A DNA stretch of 64,000 nucleotides from Kluyvera ascorbata_C (GCF_044197065.1 NZ_JBIQOI010000013.1:29040-93039); one strand, 5' to 3'. Counted from the first letter of the stretch, positions 17,383 to 26,588 are shown. The notes: generated by a model not told the origin, from the sequence alone. A program made the numbers and translations.

Positions 17383-18207
17383 ATGCAGTTCTCTAAAATG
17401 CATGGCCTCGGCAACGATTTCATGGTCGTCGACGCGGTAACGCAGAATGTCTTTTTTTCGCCCGAGCTTATACGCCGACTGGCGGACAGGCATCTTGGCG
17501 TGGGCTTCGATCAGCTGTTGGTCGTGGAACCGCCTTACGATCCTGACCTTGATTTTCACTACCGCATCTTCAACGCTGACGGCAGCGAAGTCTCCCAGTG
17601 CGGTAACGGCGCCCGCTGTTTCGCCCGCTTTGTGCGCCTGAAAGGGTTGACCAACAAGCGCGATATTCGCGTCAGCACCGCCAATGGCCGTATGGTCTTA
17701 AGCGTGACCGACGATGAGCTGGTCCGCGTGAATATGGGCGAACCGAACTTCGAACCGTCTCAGGTGCCGTTCCGCGCTAACAAAGCGGAAAAGACCTATA
17801 TCATGCGCGCGTCTGAGCAGACAGTATTGTGCGGCGTGGTTTCAATGGGGAACCCGCACTGCGTGATTCAGGTCGATGATGTCGACACCGCGGCGGTAGA
17901 AACGCTGGGCCCGGTGATGGAAAGTCATGAACGTTTTCCAGAACGCGCTAACATTGGTTTTATGCAGGTAGTGAAACGGGACCACATCCGTCTGCGCGTT
18001 TACGAACGCGGCGCGGGTGAAACTCAGGCCTGCGGCAGCGGCGCATGTGCGGCGGTTGCCGTTGGCATCCAGCAGGGCTTGCTGGCGGAAGAGGTGCGCG
18101 TGGAACTGCCGGGCGGGCGACTTGATATCGCCTGGAAAGGCCCGGGCCAACCGTTGTTTATGACTGGCCCGGCGGCACATGTCTATGACGGATTTATTCA
18201 CTTATGA
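17383..18207 (+). CDS. dapF: Diaminopimelate epimerase
   Basis: DapF converts LL- to meso-diaminopimelate for lysine and peptidoglycan synthesis. It is a cofactor-independent two-base racemase. The catalytic cysteines Cys73 (SQCGNGARC) and Cys217 (TQACGSGAC) are both present. The start is the second of two adjacent ATGs: the GGAG at 17373-17376 is six bases from it but only three from the first, and 274 residues is the family length. It overlaps yigA by four bases. Confidence 0.97.
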   Translation: MQFSKMHGLGNDFMVVDAVTQNVFFSPELIRRLADRHLGVGFDQLLVVEPPYDPDLDFHYRIFNADGSEVSQCGNGARCFARFVRLKGLTNKRDIRVSTANGRMVLSVTDDELVRVNMGEPNFEPSQVPFRANKAEKTYIMRASEQTVLCGVVSMGNPHCVIQVDDVDTAAVETLGPVMESHERFPERANIGFMQVVKRDHIRLRVYERGAGETQACGSGACAAVAVGIQQGLLAEEVRVELPGGRLDIAWKGPGQPLFMTGPAAHVYDGFIHL

Positions 18208-18911
18208 AACACGTCGGGGAAGAACAGCAGGACGCTCTCACCACGCTGAATGATGGCGCGGTCGTGGATTATCTGTTGCAACATCCTGAATTCTTTATTC
18301 GTAATGCCGCAGTCGTTGAGCAAATGCGCGTCCCGCACCCGGTGCGGGGCATGGTGTCACTGGTCGAGTGGCACATGGCGCGTTCGCGCAACTACATTGC
18401 TATGCTGGAAGAGAACATGAGCCAGCTGATGGAGCAGGCGACGGCTAACGAAAGCCTGTTTTATCGCTTGCTGCATCTGCAAAATCGACTGGCCTGCGCG
18501 GAAAGCCTGGACGATCTCCTGCTGCGTTTCCATCGCTGGGCGCGCGAGCTGGGGTTGGCGGGCGCATCGCTGCGGCTGTTCTCCGACCGCTGGCGCCTTG
18601 GCGCACCTTCCAGGCATACCGATCTGGTGCTTTCCCGTCAGGCCTTTGAGCCGCTGCGCATTCAGCGCTTAGGCCAGGCCAACCACTATCTTGGTCCCCT
18701 CAACGGCCCCGAACTGCTGCTGGTGCTTCCTGAAGCGAAAGCCGTAGGATCGGTGGCGATGTCGATGATGGGCAGCGACGGCGATTTAGGCGTGATCCTC
18801 TTTAGCAGCCGCGACCCGCACCACTATCAGCCGGGGCAGGGTACACAGCTGCTGCAGGAAATCGCCCTGATGTTGCCGGGCCTGCTGGAACGCTGGATCG
18901 AGCGCGTATGA
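18204..18911 (+). CDS. yigA: DUF484-family protein YigA
   Basis: A 235-residue cytoplasmic protein of the DUF484 family, found between dapF and xerC in most enterobacteria. The N-terminal part has the conserved VVDYLLQHPEFF (about residues 15-26), then a helical linker and a GAF-like C-terminal half. The function is unknown. It overlaps dapF at its start (ATGA) and xerC at its end (ATGA at 18908-18911), so it is translationally coupled to both. Confidence 0.92.
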   Translation: MKHVGEEQQDALTTLNDGAVVDYLLQHPEFFIRNAAVVEQMRVPHPVRGMVSLVEWHMARSRNYIAMLEENMSQLMEQATANESLFYRLLHLQNRLACAESLDDLLLRFHRWARELGLAGASLRLFSDRWRLGAPSRHTDLVLSRQAFEPLRIQRLGQANHYLGPLNGPELLLVLPEAKAVGSVAMSMMGSDGDLGVILFSSRDPHHYQPGQGTQLLQEIALMLPGLLERWIERV

Positions 18912-19810
18912 CCAGTACCGAGCTAGGGCAAGCCGTTACCCGCTTTCTGCGCTATCTGGGCGTAGAACGCCAGCTTAGCCCCATCACGCTCCTCAATTAC
19001 CAGCGTCAGCTTGATGCCATTATTGAACTGGTCGAAGGAATGGGCCTACAGAATTGGCAACAATGTGATGCTGCGATGGTGCGCAGTGTTGCGACTCGTA
19101 GCCGCCGCAAAGGGCTCGGTGCCGCAAGCCTGGCGCTACGCCTGTCGGCGCTGCGTAGCTTCTTTGACTGGATGGTGGGTCAGGGCGAGCTTCCGGCGAA
19201 CCCGGCAAAAGGCATCGCCGCGCCGAAAGCGCCGCGCCATCTACCCAAAAATATCGACGTTGATGACGTTAACCGCCTGCTGGATATCGATCTCAACGAC
19301 CCGCTGGCGGTGCGCGACCGCGCCATGCTGGAGGTGATGTACGGCGCGGGCCTACGTCTTTCTGAACTGGTGAATCTGGATATTAAACATCTGGATCTCG
19401 ATACCGGCGAAGTGTGGGTGATGGGGAAAGGCAGCAAAGAGCGCCGCCTGCCGATTGGCCGCAACGCGGTGACGTGGATTGAGCACTGGCTCGACCTGCG
19501 CGGGCTGTTCGGCAGCGATGAGGACGCGCTGTTTCTCTCGAAGCTCGGCAAGCGTATTTCGGCGCGTAATGTGCAAAAGCGCTTTGCGGAATGGGGTATC
19601 AAGCAGGGGCTGAACAGCCACGTTAATCCCCATAAGCTGCGCCACTCGTTTGCCACCCATATGCTCGAATCGAGCGGTGACCTGCGCGGCGTGCAGGAAC
19701 TGCTGGGCCACGCCAACCTGTCCACCACTCAAATCTATACCCACCTTGATTTTCAACACCTTGCCTCGGTGTACGATGCGGCGCATCCGCGCGCCAAACG
19801 GGAGAAATAA
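18908..19810 (+). CDS. xerC: Site-specific tyrosine recombinase XerC
   Basis: XerC acts with XerD and FtsK at dif to resolve chromosome dimers, and at plasmid resolution sites. The 300 residues comprise an N-terminal SAM-like DNA-binding domain (about 1-105) and a C-terminal catalytic domain. The catalytic residues are complete: Arg150 (GAGLRLSEL), Lys174, His242 and Arg245 (HKLRHSFATH), His268 (LGHANL) and the nucleophile Tyr277 (QIYTHL). It ends in an ATAATG overlap with yigB. This is a core housekeeping gene, not a mobile integrase. Confidence 0.97.
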   Translation: MTSTELGQAVTRFLRYLGVERQLSPITLLNYQRQLDAIIELVEGMGLQNWQQCDAAMVRSVATRSRRKGLGAASLALRLSALRSFFDWMVGQGELPANPAKGIAAPKAPRHLPKNIDVDDVNRLLDIDLNDPLAVRDRAMLEVMYGAGLRLSELVNLDIKHLDLDTGEVWVMGKGSKERRLPIGRNAVTWIEHWLDLRGLFGSDEDALFLSKLGKRISARNVQKRFAEWGIKQGLNSHVNPHKLRHSFATHMLESSGDLRGVQELLGHANLSTTQIYTHLDFQHLASVYDAAHPRAKREK

Positions 19811-20526
19811 TGCGTTTTTATCGGCCGCTGGGCGCTATCGCCGCGCTGACGTTTGACCTTGATGACACCCTTTATGATAACCGCCCGGTGATTGACCGCA
19901 CGATGCAGGAATCGCTGGCCTTTGTGCGCGGCTACCATCCGGCGCTGGTTAACTTCGATGCCCGCACGTTGCAGCAGTGGCGTGATGAACTGTTAAAGAC
20001 AGAGCCTGAAATTTACCATGACGTCACCGAGTGGCGCTGGCGTGCGCTGGAGTCCGGTATGCGTCAGCTCGGGCTGACGGCTCAGGAAGCCAAAGCCGGT
20101 GCCGACGCGGCGATGGCGAATTTCGCCCAGTGGCGCAGCCGGGTTGACGTGCCGCAGGAAACCCACGACACGCTGGCGAAACTGGGCCAGAAATGGCCGC
20201 TGGTGGCGATCACCAACGGTAATGCCCAGCCGGAGCTGTTCGGCCTGAGCGACTACTTTCAGTTCGTCCTGCGCGCTGGCCCGGACGGGCGCTCGAAGCC
20301 CTTTGCCGATATGTATCATCTGGCGGCAGACAAGCTCAACGTGCCGCTCGGCGAGATCCTGCACGTGGGCGATGATCTGACCACCGACGTGGCCGGTGCC
20401 ATTCGCTGCGGCATGCAAGCCTGCTGGATCAAACCGGAAAATGCCGATCTGATGCAAACCGCAGACAGCCGTTTGTTGCCGCATGTCGAGATTTCCCGGT
20501 TGGCATCTCTGACCTCGCTGATATAA
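19810..20526 (+). CDS. yigB: HAD-family phosphatase YigB
   Basis: A haloacid-dehalogenase superfamily hydrolase of 238 residues. Motif I is FDLDDTLYD with Asp16 as nucleophile and Asp18 as acid/base; motif II is AITNGNA near residue 133; the last motif VGDDLTTDVAG lies near residue 186. In E. coli YigB dephosphorylates FMN and the riboflavin intermediate 5-amino-6-(5-phosphoribitylamino)uracil. The start codon overlaps the last base of the xerC stop. Confidence 0.94.
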   Translation: MRFYRPLGAIAALTFDLDDTLYDNRPVIDRTMQESLAFVRGYHPALVNFDARTLQQWRDELLKTEPEIYHDVTEWRWRALESGMRQLGLTAQEAKAGADAAMANFAQWRSRVDVPQETHDTLAKLGQKWPLVAITNGNAQPELFGLSDYFQFVLRAGPDGRSKPFADMYHLAADKLNVPLGEILHVGDDLTTDVAGAIRCGMQACWIKPENADLMQTADSRLLPHVEISRLASLTSLI

Positions 20527-20536
20527 TCGTAAGCAA

Positions 20537-20556
20537 CTCTGTATAAATTCCCAGTG
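20537..20556 (+). promoter_or_regulatory. LexA (SOS) box upstream of uvrD
   Basis: CTGTATAAATTCCCAG (20539-20554) corresponds to the E. coli uvrD SOS box, with CTGT and CCAG at the same spacing. The right half departs from the ACAG consensus in both species. uvrD should be modestly DNA-damage inducible. Confidence 0.75.
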
Positions 20557-20589
20557 TATTTCTGGGACTCTTTTTTTCCGGCGGTGCCA

Positions 20590-22752
20590 ATGGACGTTTC
20601 TTACCTGCTCGACAGCCTCAACGATAAACAGCGCGAAGCCGTCGCGGCGGAGCGGACCAATATGCTGGTGCTCGCCGGGGCTGGCAGCGGCAAGACGCGC
20701 GTGCTGGTGCACCGTATTGCCTGGCTGCAAAGCGTCGAGAACTGCTCGCCGTACTCCATCATGGCCGTCACCTTTACCAACAAAGCGGCGGCAGAGATGC
20801 GCCACCGTATCGCTGAGCTGATGGGCACCTCGCAGGGCGGCATGTGGGTCGGGACCTTCCATGGGCTGGCGCACCGTCTGCTGCGCGCGCATCACCTGGA
20901 CGCTAATCTGCCGCAGGATTTCCAGATCCTCGATAGCGAAGACCAGCTGCGCCTGCTCAAGCGCTTGATCAAAGCGATGAACCTCGACGAGAAGCAGTGG
21001 CCGCCGCGCCAGGCGATGTGGTTTATCAACAGCCAGAAAGACGAAGGGCTGCGCCCACATCACCTGCAAAGCTACGGTAACCCGGTTGAACAGACCTGGC
21101 AGAAGGTTTATCAGGCCTATCAGGAAGCGTGCGACCGCGCGGGGCTGGTGGACTTTGCCGAGCTGCTGCTGCGCGCCCATGAGCTGTGGCTCAACAAGCC
21201 GCACATTCTCCAGCATTATCGCGAACGTTTTACCAATATCCTGGTGGACGAATTCCAGGATACCAACAACATCCAGTACGCGTGGATCCGCCTGCTGGCG
21301 GGCGACACCGGCAAAGTGATGATCGTCGGCGATGATGACCAGTCGATCTACGGCTGGCGCGGGGCGCAGGTGGAGAACATCCAGCGCTTCCTCAACGATT
21401 TCCCGGGCGCGGAAACTATCCGTCTGGAGCAGAACTACCGTTCAACCAGCAATATCCTCAGCGCTGCGAACGCCCTGATTGAAAACAACAACGGGCGTCT
21501 GGGCAAAAAGCTGTGGACCGATGGCGCCGATGGCGAACCGATTTCACTCTACTGCGCGTTTAACGAACTCGATGAAGCGCGCTTTGTGGTGAACCGCATC
21601 AAGACCTGGCAGGACAACGGCGGCGCGCTGACGCAATGCGCCATCCTCTATCGCAGCAACGCCCAGTCGCGCGTGCTGGAAGAGGCGCTGCTACAGGCCA
21701 GCATGCCGTACCGTATCTACGGCGGTATGCGCTTCTTCGAACGTCAGGAAATCAAAGACGCGCTCTCCTATCTGCGTCTTATCGCCAACCGTAACGATGA
21801 CGCGGCGTTTGAACGTGTGGTGAATACGCCAACCCGCGGTATTGGCGATCGCACGCTCGACGTGGTGCGCCAGACCTCGCGTGACCGCCAGCTAACGCTG
21901 TGGCAGGCCTGCCGCGAGCTGCTGCAGGAGAAAGCCCTTGCCGGTCGCGCCGCGAGCGCCTTACAGCGCTTTATGGAGCTTATCGACGCGCTGGCGCAGG
22001 AAACGGCCGATATGCCGCTGCACGTGCAGACCGACCGCGTGGTGAAAGACTCCGGCCTGCGCATGATGTACGAGCAGGAAAAAGGCGAGAAGGGCCAGAC
22101 GCGAATCGAGAACTTAGACGAACTGGTGACGGCAACGCGCCAGTTCAGCTACAACGAAGAAGATGAAGATTTAATGCCGCTTCAGGCCTTCCTGTCCCAC
22201 GCGGCGCTGGAGGCCGGGGACGGTCAGGCCGACACCTGGCAGGACGCGGTACAGCTGATGACCCTGCACTCGGCGAAAGGCCTGGAGTTCCCGCAGGTGT
22301 TTATCGTCGGCATGGAAGAAGGGATGTTCCCGAGCCAGATGTCGCTGGATGAAGGCGGTCGCCTGGAAGAAGAACGCCGTCTGGCCTATGTTGGCGTCAC
22401 CCGCGCCATGCAAAAGCTGACGCTGACCTACGCCGAAACGCGCCGCCTGTACGGCAAAGAGGTGTATCACCGTCCGTCGCGCTTTATCGGCGAGCTGCCG
22501 GAAGCCTGCGTGGAGGAGGTTCGTCTTCGCGCTACGGTCAGCCGTCCGGTGAGCCATCAGCGGATGGGCACGCCAATGGCGGAGAATGATACCGGCTATA
22601 AACTCGGCCAGCGCGTACGTCACGCGAAGTTTGGTGAAGGGACCATCGTCAACCTGGAAGGCAGCGGCGAACATAGCCGTTTGCAGGTAGCGTTTCAGGG
22701 GCAAGGAATTAAATGGCTGGTGGCAGCCTACGCCAGACTGGAAACGGTATAA
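20590..22752 (+). CDS. uvrD: DNA helicase II
   Basis: UvrD is a superfamily 1A 3'-to-5' helicase used in nucleotide excision repair, methyl-directed mismatch repair and anti-recombination. The ATG at 20590 gives 720 residues as in E. coli; an ATG at 20554 would add 12 residues and overlap the LexA box. Visible motifs are Walker A GAGSGKT (30-36), motif Ia TFTNKAA, Walker B VDEFQDTN, motif III GDDDQSIYGWRGA, motif V TLHSAKGLEF, motif VI VGVTRAM and the C-terminal Tudor-like domain (GQRVRHAKFGEGTI). It is transcribed from its own SOS promoter after yigB. Confidence 0.97.
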   Translation: MDVSYLLDSLNDKQREAVAAERTNMLVLAGAGSGKTRVLVHRIAWLQSVENCSPYSIMAVTFTNKAAAEMRHRIAELMGTSQGGMWVGTFHGLAHRLLRAHHLDANLPQDFQILDSEDQLRLLKRLIKAMNLDEKQWPPRQAMWFINSQKDEGLRPHHLQSYGNPVEQTWQKVYQAYQEACDRAGLVDFAELLLRAHELWLNKPHILQHYRERFTNILVDEFQDTNNIQYAWIRLLAGDTGKVMIVGDDDQSIYGWRGAQVENIQRFLNDFPGAETIRLEQNYRSTSNILSAANALIENNNGRLGKKLWTDGADGEPISLYCAFNELDEARFVVNRIKTWQDNGGALTQCAILYRSNAQSRVLEEALLQASMPYRIYGGMRFFERQEIKDALSYLRLIANRNDDAAFERVVNTPTRGIGDRTLDVVRQTSRDRQLTLWQACRELLQEKALAGRAASALQRFMELIDALAQETADMPLHVQTDRVVKDSGLRMMYEQEKGEKGQTRIENLDELVTATRQFSYNEEDEDLMPLQAFLSHAALEAGDGQADTWQDAVQLMTLHSAKGLEFPQVFIVGMEEGMFPSQMSLDEGGRLEEERRLAYVGVTRAMQKLTLTYAETRRLYGKEVYHRPSRFIGELPEACVEEVRLRATVSRPVSHQRMGTPMAENDTGYKLGQRVRHAKFGEGTIVNLEGSGEHSRLQVAFQGQGIKWLVAAYARLETV

Positions 22753-22839
22753 CTTTCAGAAAAATATCATTATTTTGTAACGATATGCTAGCCTTACTGA
22801 ACAGAAGGTAATTAATCCCGGATAGCGTTTCGTTGCGTG

Positions 22840-22868
22840 TTGACGGCGTTTTTTTGCTGGCGTAACAT
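22840..22868 (+). promoter_or_regulatory. corA promoter
   Basis: TTGACG (22840-22845) and TAACAT (22863-22868) are exactly 17 bases apart, a strong sigma-70 arrangement. Transcription would start near 22875, giving a corA leader of about 230 bases. Confidence 0.75.
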
Positions 22869-22899
22869 GCGCGCACGATTACGCTAAGAGGACAAAGCC

Positions 22900-22956
22900 T
22901 TGGACACACCCAGTAGATGCTGGCTCACCTTCCTGTCATTCAGGAACAACTCCTAA
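22900..22956 (+). CDS. corL: CorL-like leader peptide of corA
   Basis: An 18-codon ORF within the corA leader. It reads TTG then DTPSRCWLTFLSFRNNS and stop, with a good AAGAGGA Shine-Dalgarno seven bases upstream. In Salmonella a short conserved ORF in the corA leader, corL, couples its translation to Rho-dependent termination and so controls corA expression. Position and size fit that role. The TTG start is unusual, and I rely on memory for the homology. A perfect 10-bp hairpin overlaps its stop codon. Confidence 0.6.
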   Translation: MDTPSRCWLTFLSFRNNS

Positions 22957-22983
22957 GGCTATCCTCTTATGCTGATAGCCTTA
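22954..22983 (+). promoter_or_regulatory. Leader hairpin overlapping the corL stop codon
   Basis: TAAGGCTATC (22954-22963) and GATAGCCTTA (22974-22983) form a perfect 10-bp stem with a 10-base loop. The TAA of the stem is the corL stop codon, so a ribosome terminating there would prevent folding. No T-run follows, so it is not an intrinsic terminator. Confidence 0.65.
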
Positions 22984-23105
22984 GCGGTTGTCAGCGACTC
23001 GTATTTCCCGTCGCATTGAGTCAGGCTGTTTAATGGTCTGAAACCCCTGTAGTTTCTGTGTGCCCACCGGCTGTCCGATAATTTTTTGCATTGGGAGTCC
23101 CGGTC

Positions 23106-24056
23106 ATGCTGAGCGCATTTCAACTGGAAAACAATCGTTTAACGCGTCTTGAGGCGGATGAGATCGATCATCTTGCCAGCTCGGTCTGGGTTGATTTAGT
23201 CGAGCCTGACGACGACGAACGAAACCGTGTGCAAAAGGATTTGGGCCAGAACCTGGCCACGCGCCCCGAACTGGAAGACATCGAAGCATCCGCACGTTTT
23301 TTTGAAGACGAAGACGGCCTGCATATTCACTCCTTCTTCTTTTATGAAGATGCGGACGATCACGCGGGTAACTCCACCGTGGCATTCACCATCCGCGAAG
23401 GGCGTCTGTTTACCTTGCGTGAACGCGAGCTGCCGGCATTCCGCCTTTACCGCATGCGTGCGCGTAATCAGGAGATGGCGGACGGTAACGCCTACGAGCT
23501 GCTGCTCGACCTGTTTGAAACCAAAATCGAACAGCTGGCGGATGAAATCGAAAACATCTACAGCGATCTCGAAAAGCTGAGCCGCGTTATTATGGAAGGG
23601 CACCAGGGCGACGAGTATGACGAAGCGCTCTCGACGCTGGCTGAACTGGAAGATATCGGCTGGAAGGTACGCCTGTGTCTGATGGATACCCAGCGTGCGT
23701 TGAACTTCCTGGTACGTAAGGCTCGTTTGCCAGCGAATCAGCTTGAGCAGGCGCGAGAAATCCTGCGAGATATCGAATCTCTGCTGCCGCACAACGAATC
23801 GCTGTTCCAGAAAGTTAACTTCCTGATGCAGGCGGCGATGGGCTTTATCAACATCGAGCAGAACCGCATCATCAAGATCTTCTCGGTGGTATCGGTAGTG
23901 TTCCTGCCGCCAACGCTGGTGGCGTCGAGCTATGGGATGAACTTCGAGTTTATGCCGGAGCTGAGATGGAGTTTTGGTTATCCTGGGGCGATTATCTTTA
24001 TGATCCTGGCAGGGCTTGCGCCGTACCTGTACTTTAAGCGCAAGAACTGGCTGTAG
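23106..24056 (+). CDS. corA: Magnesium/cobalt transport protein CorA
   Basis: CorA is the constitutive homopentameric Mg2+ channel of the inner membrane; it also carries Co2+ and Ni2+. The ATG at 23106 after GGGAG gives 316 residues, the family length. The large acidic cytoplasmic domain is followed by two C-terminal membrane segments (about 255-280 and 292-310). The signature YGMNFEFMPE with the selectivity-filter GMN lies between them, and the protein ends YFKRKNWL. Control is probably through the 230-base leader with corL and its hairpin. Confidence 0.97.
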   Translation: MLSAFQLENNRLTRLEADEIDHLASSVWVDLVEPDDDERNRVQKDLGQNLATRPELEDIEASARFFEDEDGLHIHSFFFYEDADDHAGNSTVAFTIREGRLFTLRERELPAFRLYRMRARNQEMADGNAYELLLDLFETKIEQLADEIENIYSDLEKLSRVIMEGHQGDEYDEALSTLAELEDIGWKVRLCLMDTQRALNFLVRKARLPANQLEQAREILRDIESLLPHNESLFQKVNFLMQAAMGFINIEQNRIIKIFSVVSVVFLPPTLVASSYGMNFEFMPELRWSFGYPGAIIFMILAGLAPYLYFKRKNWL

Positions 24057-24065
24057 TTGTGGCTG

Positions 24066-24144
24066 TGCCGGATGGCGCTTCGCTTATCCGGCCTACAACA
24101 GCACATCAATGTAGGCCGGATAAGGCGCAGCCGCCATCCGGCAT
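24066..24144. repeat. BIME: two inverted REP elements
   Basis: REP palindromes at 24066-24096 (TGCCGGATGGCGC...CCGGCCTAC) and 24111-24144 (GTAGGCCGGATAAGG...CATCCGGCAT) in opposite orientation fill the gap between the convergent corA and rarD. Confidence 0.85.
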
Positions 24145-24150
24145 TGTCTT

Positions 24151-25044
24151 TTAGCTCCGACGTCCTCGTCTCTGCGTATAAATCGCATCCATCACGAATA
24201 TCGCCAGCGCGACCCAGATAAACGCAAAGGTCACCATCTTATCCGCACCCGGCACTTCGCCGTAGAACGTCACCGCCAGCAGGAACATCAGCGTCGGGCC
24301 GATATACTGGAAAAAGCCCAGCGTTGACAGGCGCAGACGCGTTGCCGCGCCGGTAAAGCACAGCAGTGGGATAGTCGTCACGACGCCTGCGGCAATCAGC
24401 AGCAGGTTCAGCGACCAGGGGTTGCTGCCCATGTGGCTGGTGGCGCTATCGGAGATGCCGAAGAGATAAATCGCGGCCACGGGAAGCAGCCAGAGCGTCT
24501 CAAACAGCATACCTGTCTGCGCATCGACGGCGATTTTCTTACGCACTAGCCCATAGAAGGCGAAGCTAAACGCCAGCCCCAGGGCAATGATTGGCAGCGA
24601 GCCAAAGGTCCATAGCTGTACCAGAACGCCGCAAATCGCCAGCGCCACGGCTAACCACTGCATCCGACGAAAACGCTCGCCGAGAAAAATCATCCCCAAC
24701 AAAATATTCACCAACGGATTGATGAAGTAGCCGAGGCTCGCCTCCAGCATATGGTGGTTATTGACCGACCAGATAAACAGCAGCCAGTTACCGCCGATTA
24801 AGACTGCCGATAGCGCGAGCAGGAAGATCTTCTTTGGGGTCTTCAGCAGCGTTTTGACCTGCGGCCACTGACGGCTGATGCTGATGAGCGCCACCATAAA
24901 GAAAAATGACCAGATAACACGGTGGGTCAGGATTTCATCGGCTGGAACGTAGTAAATCAGCTTGAAGTAGGCTGGAGCGATGCCCCAGATGAAATAGGCG
25001 GCAAGGGCCAGAAGTACGCCTTGTCGCGTCTGTTTGGGATCCAT
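24151..25044 (-). CDS. rarD: EamA/DMT-family transporter RarD
   Basis: A ten-segment inner-membrane protein of the drug/metabolite transporter superfamily, named for chloramphenicol-related phenotypes in other bacteria; the substrate is unknown. I chose the ATG at 25044 (MDPKQTRQG, 297 residues) after GGATG at six bases, as in E. coli; an ATG at 25053 would add MFQ. Membrane segments are regularly spaced, with the EamA-typical internal repeat. It lies downstream of yigI on the same strand with a 50-base gap and may share its transcript. Confidence 0.93.
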   Translation of the reverse strand: MDPKQTRQGVLLALAAYFIWGIAPAYFKLIYYVPADEILTHRVIWSFFFMVALISISRQWPQVKTLLKTPKKIFLLALSAVLIGGNWLLFIWSVNNHHMLEASLGYFINPLVNILLGMIFLGERFRRMQWLAVALAICGVLVQLWTFGSLPIIALGLAFSFAFYGLVRKKIAVDAQTGMLFETLWLLPVAAIYLFGISDSATSHMGSNPWSLNLLLIAAGVVTTIPLLCFTGAATRLRLSTLGFFQYIGPTLMFLLAVTFYGEVPGADKMVTFAFIWVALAIFVMDAIYTQRRGRRS

Positions 25045-25094
25045 TTGAAACATCCATTTCGAAAAAGTAACGCAATTTTACGCGATTCTGGCGG

Positions 25095-25562
25095 TTATCC
25101 CACCATATAAGTCGCCGTGGCGCTGGCGATATGCGTCTTCTCTTCGTTGTGCAATTCAACACGGGCAACGGCAACCTTATTGCCTGCGCGCAGCAGCGTG
25201 CTGGTAGCGGTAAAGCGCGTGCCGCGTCCTGGGCGAAGATAGTCGACGCGCAGGTCGATGGTGCCCATCTTTGACAGTCGCTGTCTTAGCTCATCTTCAT
25301 TGATGGTGTCATGGCGGGCCAGCGTGCTGCCTACGCAGACCAGCCCTGCCGCGACATCCAGCGCCGAGGCAATCACCCCGCCGTGCAGAATACTTTGCGC
25401 CCAGTTGCCGACCATCATCGGCTGATTGTTGAAACTCAGCTGTGCGAACGCTTTCTCATAGATCTCCAGCTCCAGATTCAGCGCCCGGTTGAACGGCATG
25501 TGATAGACAAAGATTTCGCCAACCAGCTTGAGTGCGGCTTCCGCGGTGAGTTCTGCAGACAT
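25095..25562 (-). CDS. yigI: Hotdog-fold acyl-CoA thioesterase YigI
   Basis: A 155-residue PaaI-like hotdog thioesterase. The core helix motif HGGVIASALDVAAGLVC lies near residues 58-74 and the beta strands DLRVDYLRPGRGTRFTA follow. E. coli YigI has been described as a medium/long-chain acyl-CoA thioesterase. It diverges from pldA across a 159-base gap and precedes rarD. Confidence 0.92.
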   Translation of the reverse strand: MSAELTAEAALKLVGEIFVYHMPFNRALNLELEIYEKAFAQLSFNNQPMMVGNWAQSILHGGVIASALDVAAGLVCVGSTLARHDTINEDELRQRLSKMGTIDLRVDYLRPGRGTRFTATSTLLRAGNKVAVARVELHNEEKTHIASATATYMVG

Positions 25563-25721
25563 AGTAACCTTACATTTTATTGTTAATAAAATGTTGATTT
25601 TATGCCTAATGGATGTTGATTTCTACTTTCAGAAAGGTTTGATGAGCAAGAACCGCGTAAACGGGTAGAATACGTGTCAATTTGTTACCCATTACTTATA
25701 TATCTCAGGGGAAGTTGATTG

Positions 25722-26588
25722 ATGCGGATCTCACTAAGTGGGCTGCTGGCGTTGCTGATGCCTGTCGCGGCGCTGGCGCAGGAAGCGACAATGAAAGACG
25801 TGCACGATGCGCCGGCAGTACGCGGCAGTATTATCGCCAACCTTCTACAGGACCATGATAATCCGTTCACGCTCTACCCCTATGAAAGCAACTATCTGCT
25901 CTACACCTGGACCAGCGACCTCAACAAAGAGGCGATTCGTTCCTACGATTGGGCTGAGAATGCGCGCAAAGATGAGGTGAAATTCCAGCTTAGCCTGGCC
26001 TTCCCGCTGTGGCGTGGCATTCTGGGGGATAACTCGGTGCTGGCAGCCTCCTACACCCAGCGTTCATGGTGGCAGCTCTCCAACAGCGAGGAGTCTGCGC
26101 CATTCCGCGAAACCAACTATGAGCCGCAGCTTTTCCTTGGTTTTGCGACCGACTACCGCTTTGCGGGCTGGACGCTTCGCGACGTTGAGATGGGCTATAA
26201 CCATGACTCCAACGGCCGCTCAGACCCCACCTCCCGCAGTTGGAACCGTCTGTACACACGCTTAATGGCGCAGAACGGCAACTGGCTGGTCGAAGTGAAG
26301 CCTTGGTACGTGATTGGCGATACCGACGATAACCCGGATATCACCAAATATATGGGCTATTACCGGCTGAAAATTGGCTATCAGCTGGGAGATGCCGTGT
26401 TAAGCGCACAGGGGCAATATAACTGGAATACCGGCTACGGCGGCGCTGAGATTGGCGTCAGCTATCCGATCACTAAGCACGTCCGTTTCTATACTCAGGT
26501 GTATAGTGGATACGGTGAATCGCTTATCGACTATAACTTTAACCAGACTCGCGTTGGGGTCGGGGTGATGCTTAACGATCTGTTTTAA
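25722..26588 (+). CDS. pldA: Outer-membrane phospholipase A
   Basis: PldA (OMPLA) is a 12-stranded outer-membrane beta-barrel that hydrolyses phospholipids mislocalised to the outer leaflet. It works as a Ca2+-dependent dimer. The ATG at 25722 follows AGGGGAAG at seven bases and gives 288 residues. A TTG three bases upstream is closer to the ribosome site and less likely. The signal peptide ends ALA-Q at residue 19/20. The catalytic triad His161, Ser163 and Asn175 (mature His142, Ser144, Asn156) lies in YNHDSNGRSDPTSRSWNR. Confidence 0.96.
   Translation: MRISLSGLLALLMPVAALAQEATMKDVHDAPAVRGSIIANLLQDHDNPFTLYPYESNYLLYTWTSDLNKEAIRSYDWAENARKDEVKFQLSLAFPLWRGILGDNSVLAASYTQRSWWQLSNSEESAPFRETNYEPQLFLGFATDYRFAGWTLRDVEMGYNHDSNGRSDPTSRSWNRLYTRLMAQNGNWLVEVKPWYVIGDTDDNPDITKYMGYYRLKIGYQLGDAVLSAQGQYNWNTGYGGAEIGVSYPITKHVRFYTQVYSGYGESLIDYNFNQTRVGVGVMLNDLF

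Noticed and set aside
18908..19810. Tyrosine recombinase as evidence of a mobile element
   Set aside because: The gene is XerC in its conserved dapF-yigA-xerC-yigB-uvrD context. No attachment-site repeats are seen around the tRNA genes or the adhesin locus.
19993..21216. Minus-strand ORF of 407 codons
   Set aside because: It lies opposite yigB and uvrD, both full-length conserved genes, and its translation has no recognisable family or signal. It is a shadow of GC-rich codon use.
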